From Sympetrum striolatum (Eukaryota; Arthropoda; Insecta; Odonata; Libellulidae): a stretch of DNA of 64,000 nt. The notes under the pieces are model-generated. The model saw only the letters and a list, made by a program, of their open reading frames with translations, was not told where the DNA came from and ran no database searches. Location: assembly GCA_947579665.1 (NCBI GenBank), contig OX388350.1, positions 28,739,393 through 28,803,392 on the forward strand. Direction: 5' to 3'. Of the stretch, positions 52,201-61,097 are shown piece by piece. Positions within the stretch are counted from its first letter, which is position 1; each line of letters begins with the position of its first letter. Made by a program: the position numbers and the translations under genes.

Positions 52201-55200
52201 TCATTCTATCTATCCACGTGCCGAGTTTCAAGTATCCATATTATCGGGAAATGATCCAAAAAAAATCTTCAAAATCATTGCAATGCATTTTAAACGGCCG
52301 ATTTTTGCCCCGACCTAGCATCGAACCATGGACCATATTCGAAGATGTTTTTTTGATTTCGTTGGATATGCACGGCTTTTAGCGATCTATTGAATTTCAT
52401 CTCTCTGCTTTTCCGGGAAGTGCCTCAAAAAAATTTTCGAAAATCCCCGCCATGTATTCTTATGGGGAAAATCGCGACTTTGGGGTCTTCTGGAATCGAA
52501 CCCATGACACTGAGGTTCAAAGTCAGCTTTTTCCTGGAGATTACACGTTATGGCCAATGTGTCGTAAAAATTTCAAGGCAGTGGAACATGGTTAGAATTT
52601 TGATCCCCAGTGAGTGAGTGAGTGAATGAGTGTATATCTAGGTATATCCGGAGAAGCGTCTATATATAATAGATAATTGTTGGCTCATTTCTAAGTTTTT
52701 TCAGCCTTGATGTAATTGCTAATATTTTAATTCCTTGCACAAACATTAGCATCACCAGGGTCAGATTGTTTGTTTTAATAATATAATGTATTTTACTGAC
52801 AAGTTCTACTGGTGATTGCAATTTTTGAGCTTATTGATTTTAATAAGGAAAAAGTGTGAAGTATATATATGTTTTATTGACTAGTTTGCATTGTGACAGT
52901 TTGAAAACGGATATTTTACAGATTGAAAATGATTGCAGATGAGAAGAAAGCCTCAAACTTCTTTAAATTATTTTCCTTGCCAAAAAAAATTGCTTTTGAA
53001 ATTAACTATTTCAGTAATGTTTTGCATGAAATTATTGCTTTGATTAGCTGTGTGTAAGAAGTCCAGTGCTTATTCAGTGGTGAAAGTTAATTCATTTTCA
53101 GCAACTTTATAACTTACATTGATTGAACTGTGTATAAGGTGTTCACAAATTGTCATTTTGCTTATTCATTTGGTGAAATTATTTATCTTAATGTAATTAT
53201 GATATCCATAATTTGTGATAAATCTTAAAATAAATGAAATTTTCCTTTGTAATTACTAAATACGAAAAAATTTCTTCCTAGGCTGTGGGAATTGCTGTAG
53301 AATTCTGTAGTCATCTCGTACATTCATTTGCTCTTTCAAATGAAGAAACTAGAGTGGGCAGAGCTATGGACTCCCTTATAAATATGGGAACTTCTGTAAG
53401 TTTTTGAACCATCATCGCATGTAATAAATCTGTTTCTAAATTTGTTGCTAATTAATGAGGATCTCTGGAATATGATAATTTATGATTAATCTGGAATACT
53501 GATTATTATAAATCTGCTTTCTAGGTCTTCTCTGGAATCACCCTTACCAAATTTGGTGGCATAGTTGTTTTAGGCTTTGCCAAGTCACAGATATTCCAAG
53601 TGTTCTATTTCAGAATGTACTTGGGAATTGTACTTTTTGGGGCAGCTCACGGTCTCATCTTCCTTCCAGTGTTCCTCAGCTATGTGGGTGAGTGAAATCT
53701 TTCCTTTGACTGATCCGAGAGTTGCTTCAAATATCCTTTGTGTACATATGGGCTATGCATGATGTTGGAATATGTTGCTAACCTTTTATCCTTTGCACCC
53801 TCCTTCACCTTCTCAATCTTTTTTTCTGTCTATCCACAAATTGGTTTTTAAGCTCAGTGGTTTGAAATTGGGAAGTACAGGATTTTCATGATGGCATGGG
53901 TTGCTTAATAACAGTAACAAATGCGGAAAAATGACCAGAGAGAATTTAAACTATATTTATTTCTAATATGGAAAACAAATATGTAATTTACTTTAACAAA
54001 AATTTAAGCACTCATATTTGAGTTGGGGATGGTGACACAGTATACAAACACTAAAGTCAGGAGGGTGTGTACATTCTTAATGGTTTTCTAATCATAGAAA
54101 TGATGTATGTTTGGTTACACAGCATGGTTTATTTGTTCAAAAATATTGCTATGAAAAGTAGTGAGGGAAGATTAAAAGAATAGCAGTAAAAGTTGTCAGA
54201 AAGCTGGTCAGACTGATATTGCTGATATTTGTTTGCTGCATGATTTTTGAACATTTATTATGTTACTGAGGGGATATTATTTTATATTTAGCTCTTTAAA
54301 AATTGCAGCATTCAAAATATTCATCTTTACCAGCATTGTATTGGTTGCACCTTATAATATTCAGATTACAATTTGCTTGGTTGATTGATCTGATATTCTA
54401 CAAAGAAACAAAAAAAGTAGTAGTTAAGTTGATAAGTAATAAGTATCATATAATGATCATAAGTTGATGAGCCTGTTGTCAAGGCTAGGAGATTTTATAA
54501 AATATGTTTTAGTGAGAAGAGGATTATATTATAATCTTATGGATAAAAAGAAAACATACTATGTTTTTATGAATTACAAGTTTCATAAAATCTAGAAAAA
54601 GCTATCAAATAGCTAATCTGAAAACTCTCTGGAATCTATAAAAAAATACAGGATTAAACTTTGGACATAAAGGAGTCCATTATCATTGGCTGCTATGTTT
54701 CATTAAGGAAACTTGCAGAGTAAAAATTGTTCAACAAATACCAAGCATCTTTATTATGTCATTTTAAAAAGCTGCCAATGGACACTGAAATTATGTACTT
54801 ATGTGAATATTTCATATTTTTTACTTTTCTTCTGATTTTTGTATGTTTGACCTCGTTCATTGTTACTACTCCTATTTTTCTTAAATATTCCTAATGGTTA
54901 TCTTAAAGATTAATTTTATAATTAATCTATTTCATATCCTTTATTTCACATTTAACTATTTGAGTGCCAATGTAAAGGTCTTGACTTAAATAAGGTGAAT
55001 TTTATCAATAATTATTATTATTGTTATTAGATTTACGAAACCAAATTTATTGCATTTATGGTAATGTTGCAATAGTAGTTTTGTTTTGTCCTTTAACAGC
55101 TGAGTAGTAGGAATTTGAGAAGAAAATTTAAACACAAATCAACTTGACGATACCATCATATAGTAAATGATAAAAAAGAAATGATTTTGTATTAAATTTG

Positions 55201-57231
55201 AACTCAGAACATTAAAGTAGCTTATGTTAGTAATGCTGAAAATGTAATTTTATGAATAAAATTGGTGTGACTGATTTGCTATGGTGGATCTTATATGATG
55301 AAATTATCTGGGATTCACACATTTATAAAAATTGGCTCTCAAAAAGTTAAATTTTTACAACTACTTTGCTTTAAGATTTTATTTGACTCTAATAGTGGAG
55401 TCTAACTTCATTCCCCATGAATGCATTGAGGAAGGTGAAAATATTTGGTTAGTTCTTCTTCATTTACTGTAAATTTCTTGTCAAGTTTATATATTTTCTT
55501 CAACAAGTATTATATTGCTGTTATTGTTTGCTGGGAAATTAGTAAAATAATATTTTTTAATTTATGCATGATTTTATTCATCTCTAGAGATTGTTATTTT
55601 TAAGTTCAGGAGAAAATTGAAAATTTCAATTCTGTGTGATATTTTTCTTGAGTTTCAAGTGTATTTGTTATGTATACAGATGCCAAGCTTTCTTTACTTC
55701 TAATTTCAAGCATTCTTATTTATGACTTTAGATAGTTGGAATAGTACATATATAGGTCTTATTTCTGAGATATCTTCTATTCAAATAAAAATACTAATGC
55801 CTTTTCTGTTGAAAATTGTGGACAAACTTTTTTTCATAAAACAGCTGTTAAATTTCACTAATGTTTTCAAAGAAAGTACTCTGGGTAAATGTATTGTACA
55901 GACATTTTGAAGTGATTTCCTTCTGGTTTTTACATTATTCTTGAAATTACCTTAAATACATCAGTCTATATGATAAATTTATCCTAAAAGCATTCCCAAG
56001 AGCTATTGATGTAATAATTCTGAATGGGTTTACTTTTCTCTTTTTATTTCCATGTTGGTTGGTTTTAATGAAACCTATATTTAGAGAAGTCAAAAAGGTT
56101 CATTCTTTGAAGTCTTTAACTCTTTGTGGATGGTTTAACTGACATGGATGGTGTTTGAAATAATGATTTTGTGGATTTCAGAAAATAAGAATTTTGTATT
56201 TAAATATTTTTAAAGGTAATTGAAAATATTTTGGATTTGTATATGTAAGGTTATATTGTGCAAAGTTGAAGTTTATTTCAAGTGCCTTACTAACTTGATT
56301 TTACTCTTCTCCTTTCCTCACCTTTTCAATCATTCCATTATTTTATTTCTTTTACGAAATCATTTCTTGGCAACTTTATATATTCTAATGGTATTGGTTT
56401 CATCATTTTAATTTCAATTCACTTATTGGACTAAATTTAAAAAAATATTCTTTTGTTCAATTCTTGGCTATATGATATCTTGAAATGTATTTGTTCGACT
56501 AATTTTTGTCCTTTGATGTTCCTATTGTTTCAAAACGTTCAAATTGTTATTATCCCTTAATTCCACTTGCTAATTCTCATTACCATTTTCTGTAAAAATC
56601 TTAATTCGTATCTATTTTCTATTGTGTTATACTTTGATTTTCTCTTGGCATTACTTCATGATGCCTTGATTCTCTTTTGTTGTCGCTCCTGTCATTCCCC
56701 CTTCTCCCTGTTTGCCCATTTTTCTATTACACGCTGCATTATTTTGGATGGATGGTAAACTTGGCTCATGGCTGATAAGGTGTCCGTGAGTCTAGAGCTT
56801 TGGTGGTGCAGGGAAGAGTTGGTGAGGATGGGGAAGGGGGGGAGGAGGAGCAAGATGGTCCTCAAGCATCCTCACATCATGGGGGTGGTAGCAGTAGGGG
56901 TAGTGGGGTGTCAGGTGTAGGGGCTAGGCCTAGTAGCTTCGAAGGGGAGAAAGATAATGAAGAGGTTGACGAGGGTGGGGACAGGACGGGAGAGTTACAA
57001 CCTGAAGGCACTGGTTATTCAGTTCCTCCGTCTTCATCCTCCCTGGCATCCGTCTCGGCTGCAGCTGCATCTTCTTCCTCTCTGCATTTGCCCACAAGGC
57101 AGTCTTCGCCCAAGGATGGAACATTTGACTCAACAGTTTTTGAGCCCGAGTTTGGAGATGTAGAGGGTATTGATGATTGTAGCCTTCTGTCTGATATAAC
57201 AGGGGACAAGTTTCAACTTCTCCAGACTTGA
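32763..57231 (+). CDS. NPC1: NPC intracellular cholesterol transporter 1 (multi-exon gene; joined exons, tail A)
   Basis: Twenty-five exons (32763-53687) join in one frame to about 1349 residues; tail A brings the total to about 1499. NPC1 is a polytopic late-endosome/lysosome membrane protein that takes cholesterol from NPC2 and exports it. In order, numbering from the first residue seen here: cysteine-rich N-terminal sterol-binding domain (about 23-260), Pro-rich linker, first helix (about 270-295), long cytosolic loop (300-415), second helix, middle luminal domain (450-690), sterol-sensing domain with [17 protein letters not shown] (700-870), C-terminal luminal domain with [10 protein letters not shown] (900-1180) and the last helices. 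Human NPC1 has 1278 residues; the excess is in the cytosolic loop and tail. The first in-window exon starts in phase 0 without an in-frame ATG, so the signal-peptide exon lies upstream. No frame disruption is seen. Three alternative ends exist. Confidence 0.96.
33059..33253 (+). CDS. NPC1: NPC1 exon b: N-terminal domain core
   Basis: Phase 1 to 1; acceptor TATTTTCAG, donor GTAAGTG. It encodes the CC pair, then RCPSCLHN, and [10 protein letters not shown] followed by NVT, all hallmarks of the NPC1 N-terminal domain. The position aligned with human Gln79 (four after the second Cys of CC) is Met here. Confidence 0.95.
34225..34306. repeat. (TG)n microsatellite
   Basis: An uninterrupted TG run covers about 34235-34286, with slightly imperfect repeats on both sides. 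It sits at the start of the first tandem unit of the surrounding element. Confidence 0.95.
34309..34941. repeat. Two tandem units of ~316 bp
   Basis: Unit 1 (34309-34624) and unit 2 (34625-34941) both start TGGGCGCTCTA and share GAGTTGATTAGTTTTTG, ACCGGAAGTCGAGCT, GCTCATTTCCGGTTTTCAAA and GATAAACCGG in the same order; a third copy begins with GTGGGTGCTCT at 34941 and breaks off. The units differ by many substitutions, so the duplication is not recent. Confidence 0.85.
35326..35482 (+). CDS. NPC1: NPC1 exon c: N-terminal domain
   Basis: Phase 1 to 2; acceptor TTAAACAG, donor GTAATT. It encodes [20 protein letters not shown], then SCAQV and [10 protein letters not shown], with three cysteines at positions expected for the family disulphides. 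Confidence 0.95.
35569..35704 (+). CDS. NPC1: NPC1 exon d: end of the sterol-binding domain
   Basis: Phase 2 to 0; acceptor TTTCTCTCAG, donor GTAAGTG. It encodes [20 protein letters not shown], matching the WxxFMF..N..APF block of the family, and ends near IPCSKPLN. Confidence 0.95.
35705..36967 (+). other. NPC1 intron between exons d and e
   Basis: A 1.26-kb intron with a 298-bp MITE (36474-36771). The rest is AT-rich with no coding signal. Confidence 0.85.
36474..36771. mobile_element. 298-bp MITE with subterminal repeats
   Basis: The ends share the inverted sequence GTG[CG]CCAGTGAATTGGTC. The 6-bp direct repeat TACACC flanks the element (36468-36473 and 36772-36777). Inside, ACAGATTGGTATGC[AG]GG repeats in tandem near the left end and inverted near the right end. 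It has no coding capacity. The superfamily is undetermined. Confidence 0.7.
36968..37163 (+). CDS. NPC1: NPC1 exon e: Cys/Pro-rich linker and first membrane helix
   Basis: Phase 0 to 1; acceptor TTGGCTTTTAG, donor GTATGA. It encodes [20 protein letters not shown], the conserved CxCxDC plus Pro-rich linker, then a hydrophobic helix [20 protein letters not shown] and a short basic start of the cytosolic loop. Confidence 0.95.
37164..38069 (+). other. NPC1 intron before the cassette exon
   Basis: 906 bases, AT-rich. Its last ~118 bases contain no AG dinucleotide before the acceptor, while the pyrimidine tract lies about 90-110 bases upstream of it. No other feature is seen. Confidence 0.65.
38070..38237 (+). 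CDS. NPC1: NPC1 exon f: probable cassette exon in the cytosolic loop
   Basis: This exon of 168 bases (56 codons), phase 1 to 1, can be included or skipped without a frame change. It encodes a hydrophilic stretch with [10 protein letters not shown] and [20 protein letters not shown]. The donor GTATGT is strong. The acceptor (AG at 38068-38069) has no adjacent pyrimidine tract, but no AG occurs between about 37951 and 38068 and a T-rich tract lies near 37961-37980, so a distant branch point is likely. An alternative acceptor six bases on (exon from 38076) is also in phase. It has no counterpart in human NPC1. Confidence 0.7.
38238..41790 (+). other. NPC1 intron after the cassette exon
   Basis: 3.55 kb of AT-rich, strongly CpG-depleted sequence. 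No repeat element or further phase-1/phase-1 exon was recognised; the short open frames near 39256 and 41258-41538 are hydrophobic, T-rich artefacts. Confidence 0.65.
41791..41973 (+). CDS. NPC1: NPC1 exon g: cytosolic loop before the second helix
   Basis: Phase 1 to 1; acceptor ACATTTTCAG, donor GTAAGTT. A Gly/Ser/Arg-rich first half is followed by [11 protein letters not shown], which aligns with the conserved Leu/Phe..W block just before the second helix in other NPC1 proteins, so this exon is probably constitutive. Confidence 0.92.
42696..42913 (+). CDS. NPC1: NPC1 exon h: second helix and start of the middle luminal domain
   Basis: Phase 1 to 0; acceptor TTTTTTACAG, donor GTAAGTT. It encodes [17 protein letters not shown], then [20 protein letters not shown] and [14 protein letters not shown], which are strongly diagnostic of NPC1 (TTNPVxLWxxPxSxxR, FxPFxRTEQ). 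Confidence 0.97.
43002..43100 (+). CDS. NPC1: NPC1 exon i: middle luminal domain
   Basis: 33 codons, phase 0 to 0; acceptor TTAATTTCAG, donor GTTTGTA. It encodes [20 protein letters not shown], the FGP..x..ll..v..LQ segment of the family. Confidence 0.94.
43205..43336 (+). CDS. NPC1: NPC1 exon j: middle luminal domain
   Basis: 44 codons, phase 0 to 0; donor GTAATT. It encodes [12 protein letters not shown] and [13 protein letters not shown], matching the IC.aPl......C...S.l.yFQ pattern of NPC1. Confidence 0.95.
43488..43573 (+). CDS. NPC1: NPC1 exon k: middle luminal domain
   Basis: Phase 0 to 2; acceptor CTTCTTCACAG, donor GTAAGTA. It encodes an acidic segment rich in Asp/Asn that ends [10 protein letters not shown] across the junction. 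Confidence 0.92.
44088..44288 (+). CDS. NPC1: NPC1 exon l: middle luminal domain
   Basis: Phase 2 to 2; acceptor CACCCCTTAG, donor GTACAT. It encodes [10 protein letters not shown] and AVGGF, then [13 protein letters not shown], matching the CL..fGGPv.P...lGG...a.aliitf.vnNy block. Confidence 0.96.
44676..44880 (+). CDS. NPC1: NPC1 exon m: end of the luminal domain, first sterol-sensing helix
   Basis: Phase 2 to 0; acceptor TTGTTCTAG, donor GTATGTT. It encodes [20 protein letters not shown], the amphipathic segment that precedes the sterol-sensing domain, then the helix [17 protein letters not shown] and a basic turn. Confidence 0.97.
45232..45348 (+). CDS. NPC1: NPC1 exon n: sterol-sensing domain
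   Basis: 39 codons, phase 0 to 0; acceptor TTAATTTTTCAG, donor GTAAGTC. It encodes [20 protein letters not shown] and [14 protein letters not shown]. The Pro of GVPATL corresponds to the sterol-sensing-domain Pro (human Pro691) needed for function. Confidence 0.97.
45481..45661 (+). CDS. NPC1: NPC1 exon o: sterol-sensing domain
   Basis: Phase 0 to 1; acceptor TTCTTTTTAG, donor GTAAGTA. It encodes [19 protein letters not shown], almost invariant in NPC1 proteins, and [16 protein letters not shown]. Confidence 0.98.
45900..46027 (+). CDS. NPC1: NPC1 exon p: end of the sterol-sensing domain
   Basis: Phase 1 to 0; acceptor TTCATAG, donor GTAAGTT. It encodes [20 protein letters not shown], then [20 protein letters not shown], the last two sterol-sensing-domain helices. 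Confidence 0.97.
47384..47590 (+). CDS. NPC1: NPC1 exon q: cytosolic loop and the next helix
   Basis: 69 codons, phase 0 to 0; donor GTTTGT. It encodes [10 protein letters not shown] (compare RLDxxCC in other NPC1), [20 protein letters not shown] and the helix [16 protein letters not shown]. Confidence 0.96.
47694..47759 (+). CDS. NPC1: NPC1 exon r: start of the C-terminal luminal domain
   Basis: 22 codons, phase 0 to 0; acceptor TTTTTTTTTTCAG, donor GTAAGG. It encodes [20 protein letters not shown], the conserved vGLDQ..sMP.DSY motif. Confidence 0.97.
48142..48332 (+). CDS. NPC1: NPC1 exon s: C-terminal luminal domain
   Basis: Phase 0 to 2; acceptor TTTTTTAATTGCAG, donor GTATGTT. It encodes [12 protein letters not shown], then [18 protein letters not shown], matching the GPPvYFV..x..CgG..CN.DSl block. 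Confidence 0.97.
48945..49057 (+). CDS. NPC1: NPC1 exon t: C-terminal luminal domain
   Basis: Phase 2 to 1; acceptor TTTACTTTCAG, donor GTGAGTT. It encodes [19 protein letters not shown], the [10 protein letters not shown] signature. Confidence 0.97.
49498..49640 (+). CDS. NPC1: NPC1 exon u: C-terminal luminal domain
   Basis: Phase 1 to 0; acceptor CCCTTTTATATAG, donor GTATAT. It encodes [25 protein letters not shown] and GHAAYGQ, matching F..fLp.FL.DnP...C.KGGHAAY. Confidence 0.97.
49755..49957 (+). CDS. NPC1: NPC1 exon v: end of the C-terminal luminal domain
   Basis: Phase 0 to 2; acceptor AATTGGCAG, donor GTGTGTA. It encodes [20 protein letters not shown] and [12 protein letters not shown], then VFPYS at the junction, as in other NPC1 proteins. 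Confidence 0.97.
51260..51491 (+). CDS. NPC1: NPC1 exon w: C-terminal membrane helices
   Basis: Phase 2 to 0; acceptor TTTATTTTCAG, donor GTGAGTA. It encodes [13 protein letters not shown], a helix with [15 protein letters not shown], another with [19 protein letters not shown], and [15 protein letters not shown], which is nearly invariant. Confidence 0.97.
51492..53281 (+). other. NPC1 intron between exons w and x
   Basis: 1.79 kb. Its first two thirds hold the B-box-like tandem array (51545-52672), which stands out as CpG-rich against the CpG-poor gene body. The rest is AT-rich with nothing recognisable. Confidence 0.75.
51545..52672. repeat. Tandem array of ~160-bp units with tRNA B-box-like motifs
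   Basis: Six copies of a [GC]ATCGAACC-like motif start at 51676, 51822, 51981, 52147, 52318 and 52492, i.e. every 146-174 bases. On the minus strand they read GGTTCGA, and two are perfect B boxes (GGTTCGAGTCC, GGTTCGATTCC). Between motifs each unit has a related TTTCAAG..GGGAA..TTCAAAA block. The array ends in an imperfect (GAGT)n tract at about 52610-52632. No A boxes are seen, so these are not tRNA genes. It is probably an inserted dispersed repeat with internal repetition. Confidence 0.65.
53282..53395 (+). CDS. NPC1: NPC1 exon x: C-terminal membrane helices
   Basis: 38 codons, phase 0 to 0; acceptor CTTCCTAG, donor GTAAGTT. It encodes [19 protein letters not shown] and [15 protein letters not shown], matching the GI.VEFCSHi..aF family block. 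Confidence 0.97.
53525..53687 (+). CDS. NPC1: NPC1 exon y: last common exon, last helices
   Basis: Phase 0 to 1; donor GTGAGTG. It encodes [40 protein letters not shown] and [12 protein letters not shown], the conserved end of the membrane domain. The alternative tails all start from this phase-1 donor. If the intron were retained, the frame would stop after two more codons. Confidence 0.97.
53688..56779 (+). other. NPC1 intron before terminal exon A
   Basis: 3.1 kb of AT-rich sequence with very few CpG. No recognisable repeat or exon. For transcripts using exon B the intron extends to 60804. Confidence 0.6.
56780..57231 (+). CDS. NPC1: NPC1 alternative terminal exon A (dileucine tail)
   Basis: An open frame of about 150 codons, GC-rich against AT-rich flanks, ends in TGA at 57229 and is followed by poly(A) signals. 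In-phase acceptors are AG at 56778-56779 (continuing [11 protein letters not shown]) or at 56796-56797; both have weak pyrimidine tracts, so the exact start is uncertain. It encodes a Gly/Glu-rich start, a Ser/Ala-rich middle and an acidic C-terminus with DDCSLL (57172-57189) and DKFQLL (57205-57222), both fitting the [DE]xxxL[LI] lysosomal sorting motif. Human NPC1 also ends with a dileucine. The composition and codon-like pattern favour real coding. Confidence 0.68.
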
Positions 57232-57234
57232 ATA

Positions 57235-60200
57235 TGTTTTCATCTTCTATTGTATTTATCGTGAGGAATTGTGAAATAAAACATTTCTTTGGCCCTATGA
57301 TGGTGTTAGTTAATCTAGATTCTTAGAGAATTAGTGTGTTTTGCATCCTGTGAGTTGCAAAAACCTTCCACTTCCTTATTGAATATATCTGATAAAATAA
57401 TCTGTAATGAGACATTGAATTTAATTGAAAGTTATATTGTGTGTGTGTTTTTTAAATAAAGTTCAGTTGAAGGGAAAGATATTTCTCGATTATTTTTCCT
57501 ATTCACTATGCTTTATGGTCTTAAGTCTGAAGAAGTTAGTCTTGTGCTCTGTTAATCCCTTGTTTTACATTCCCCTTGAGTAGTGTATGCATCAGTGTTG
57601 TTTTTCATCTTCATTTTGAGAGATTTCTTTAGTGAGGAAAGTTTTTTAATCTAATGTATTTTTTAATGGTTATTTCAATTGTGTAAGCAACATCTTTTGT
57701 AATATTACCTTATAAATGTTATGTTTTAGTAGATAATCATGTTTTATGAATACATTCTTTTATTCTACTTTCTTTAAGTTGTAATTATAGTATAGACCAA
57801 AATAAAGAGTATAATGATGTATGAGTAGGCATATATACTTATTATGATTGTTATTATGAAGTTTATATTTAGTTTAGAGCATATGTGAGGTGGGCAGCTT
57901 AAATTTTTGTACTTCTCGTTTACGTGCTGTATGCAATTGATCACTTAGCATTTGTCTGCTTCTATGATTTTTGTGTGCATGTGTATGATTGTGTAATTGC
58001 TTGCTGAATGTTAATTTATTTCTAAATGTCGCTTGTTTTTAGTATTGCTTTAGTTTTGTGCATTTTGTTACTGGTTTATGTAATGTTGTATGAATCCCAG
58101 ATCTTACTCTGATAATTTCTCTATCATTGTTGTATTCTGTAGATTTGTTATCAGCCCTTTAAATATTGATAATTATCGATGAAATTACTTAATTTTCAGA
58201 CAAGCCATTCTTTTTCATATATATTCGTATAGTTTTTCATTTTCCAGATTGTCGAAACACTATATGCATGATTATTGATTCTCCTTTTATCTAGTAATTC
58301 ATTAGTCATGGAAAGAAAGAGCTTGAAAATAAATGTATGCCATCAGTTTTTTAAGATAGTGATGGGAAGAAATGCTTATGCTACAAATAAGGCTGGTTAT
58401 TTGGAGAACCTGGTATGCTTGGCTCAAATTTAAGATATTTTCATGATATTAACTAAAAACTATAGGAACGATTTGTAATAAGACAGGAGTAGATATTCAT
58501 ATCTTCAGATACTAGGACATAGAACTTCAATTTGAAAATCTCTTTTGTCTTTACTGATGTTCCTTATCAGGTATGGAAAAACTGGCTTTTGGGCTGCTTG
58601 GGGTTCAGTTTATCTGTCTTCAATTGCTCACATCCATCACAATGAGCTGGAATTGGACTTATTAAATTGCAAAAGTCCGATTTTAGTTTTTTATTCTTCA
58701 GATTTTTCTTTCATATTTTGTACCTTTAAAAGTGGCTTTAATTTTGGTGTACTTATGCAACTCAGGAGGTGTTTTTCTTGCATAATATTCAGCTTCGGTA
58801 CTTTTTCTAGTAGCCAACTAAGCTGAACATATTTTATACTTAAACTATCGTGATATTAACAAAAATGAGCTTTAAAAATAGGGGAATAGAGGAGAATGCA
58901 TGATCATTAAGGCAAGTTTTTTTTGGCATATTTAGCCATTGAGTGATGCCTTGTCCATTGCAATTTTTGCTTAGCTGTAAATTGTCTTAGTTGCAATACC
59001 AACAATCAATTTCTTGGAAAGCATTATAAGTGAGATAAATCATGAGCAGTGTGTTTATTGACGTTCACATCATTGTATTATTTGAACTTTATGGTATTTA
59101 GAAATAGCGAAACAATCCAAATGTCTTTCATATGAATGTTTTGAGCTGGATTCAAATAATGTTCCATGTTTTGTATGTTTTGGATATTTGGTGGATAAGT
59201 TTTAACTTAAGGAATACCAGCAAAACAGTTTTCTTTTGGGTAATAAAATTTAATTTCTTGTTTCTAAGGTGAATTTTATTGAAATTACCATCTTTTATAT
59301 AAAAGTTACTAAATAGTTGTCTCCATATTTTAGTGATGGCTCGTAATTAAACTCTAATTTTAATTAATATGCTTGCAAGAATAAACTGTTTGTTTATACT
59401 CCAATAATTAGGAATGGCATGTATTTGTCGTTTCCAGATAATTTTCGTAGATATATGGTCATTGCTGTTAGGAATATTTTTTCTAAGAGACTTGCAAATT
59501 TGTTGTCATGTGGATGTTTAGCCTAATAGGTGTGAATTTAATGTAAAATATTATTTTTTCTGAGTGTGGAATTTATTTCACTAAAATTCGATAATAAATG
59601 TTATTTTTAAATTAAGAAGACTGAAATTAAATGGTGTTGATTTTATGACGTGTATCATGATTTTATTATTAGAATCCTTCATATTTATCTTTTTTGTGCA
59701 GAAGTCTTTGAATGTATGATAGTGAATTAGCATTTTTATAGTTTTAGCTAGTTTACTTGTAATATTTCATGTACTGCGTTTTCTATTGTATGAAAAAAGG
59801 TATCGGAGGGAAATATTCTGCAGTCAGCTAAAATAGTCCTTGTTTATAGTCCGTGATCATTAGTACCTTTTCTCAATTTAAAATCAAAGGGAAATTTACT
59901 TGTTCTTCAGAAGGCCACAAGTCTCTGCTTCAATTATGTATGTTTTTAAATTTTCATGTTTAATAATGTAGAGTTCAAGAAGGTTTAATATATGTATAGT
60001 TGTACCGTAGCTGTTAAGCTATAAAATCTGTTATGTATTATTTTTAATGTATCGTAAAAGTTTTATGCTTTTACTGAGTGCTATTTAATGTATAGCATGT
60101 TCTTTAGTTATACTAATTGAGTAAGTTTATTGTGGCTTTTTGTATGCAATCAAAAGTATAAATTAGTAATGAATTATAAATTAGTAATGAATTAAATGTG

Positions 60201-60804
60201 CATTTTTAAGAAAAGCTGATTGGGCTCCTGACTATCAGTGAGAATGGTAATCCTGGAAATGTTACTTATATTATGGTTTAATTATTTATAAAAACTTTGT
60301 TTTTCAAGAAATGAAAGATGTTGTTGGTTTATAAAAATTGTTTGATTTCATAGATGTATGCTAGGTTAACATAATTCACATTGTCTTGTAGCTTGGCATT
60401 TCTTTTAGTCTTTTGCATTCTTGTGGATTTTTTCTTTTGCTTTATTGTCATTTCATTTTGTGTCTGTTATGAGTTGGACAGTATTTATTTGAAGCATAGT
60501 ATGCATTTTATTCCAGTTTTCATACCTCAGTATCGTTTACATGTCTGAAGTCTTTGTAGTGCTTAATGGTCATTTACAGCACTTGTTAATCTCATCGTTA
60601 TTCTTATCATACCTTGGCATATTTATATTTAATTGGTTCTCTTCTGCATTAGTCATACAAAGATTTTTGATCAATTCATCTTTATGCATCATCACTGTAG
60701 ATATTATTTTGCCACTCTTCTCCAAATTATTTTACCTTTGACTTTAGTCACTTGCATTGTTTTTCCCTCCCAATCCTTAACATCAAATATGGAATGAATC
60801 TCAG
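57235..60804 (+). other. 3' UTR of tail A, then intron sequence before exon B
   Basis: The first few hundred bases are the probable 3' UTR of the exon-A transcript, with poly(A) signals at 57275, 57455 and 57801. The rest is T- and G-rich on the plus strand, with no coding signal. Confidence 0.55.
57275..57280 (+). terminator. Poly(A) signal AATAAA after terminal exon A
   Basis: AATAAA lies 44 bases after the tail-A stop codon. Two further AATAAA hexamers follow at 57455-57460 and 57801-57806, so short and long 3' UTRs are possible. Confidence 0.6.
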
Positions 60805-61097
60805 GATCCCCAGTGAACCGGGAACGCCTCGCAATGAGCATGCGTCGACCTCAACAAAATGGACTTACGTCGTCTCTGCAGCGTAGCCGTCCCCATAGAG
60901 CTATGGTTTCACCCCTGAGCTCTTCTGCAGCCCTAGCAGCTCGGCTGGCTGGTAGTGGGTCAACGGTTGGGGAAAGTGTGATGATGGAGGGGCGCTTCAA
61001 GCCCCGGAGGGAGGAAGAGAGGGCAGAAGTTGTGGATGGAGCCCTGCCCACGGCTGTGACTTTGTCTGCAGAGCGTAAAGGAGGGTCTTTAGCTAGA
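60805..61097 (+). CDS. NPC1: NPC1 alternative exon B (basic tail)
   Basis: Phase 1 to 0; acceptor GAATCTCAG, donor GTAAGG. Joined to exon y it reads SYVGSPVNRERLAMSMRR, closely matching the SYxGPSVN context that follows the last helix in vertebrate NPC1, so it is a natural continuation. It then gives a basic, Ser/Ala-rich and Arg-rich segment (PHRAMVSPLSSSAALAARLA, FKPRREEERAE). No dileucine or YxxPhi motif is visible. If the donor is not used, the frame ends at 61119-61121. Confidence 0.8.

Noticed and set aside
56930..57209. Minus-strand and second plus-strand frames over terminal exon A
   Set aside because: They lie opposite or out of phase with the exon-A frame that joins NPC1 in phase and are best explained as shadows.
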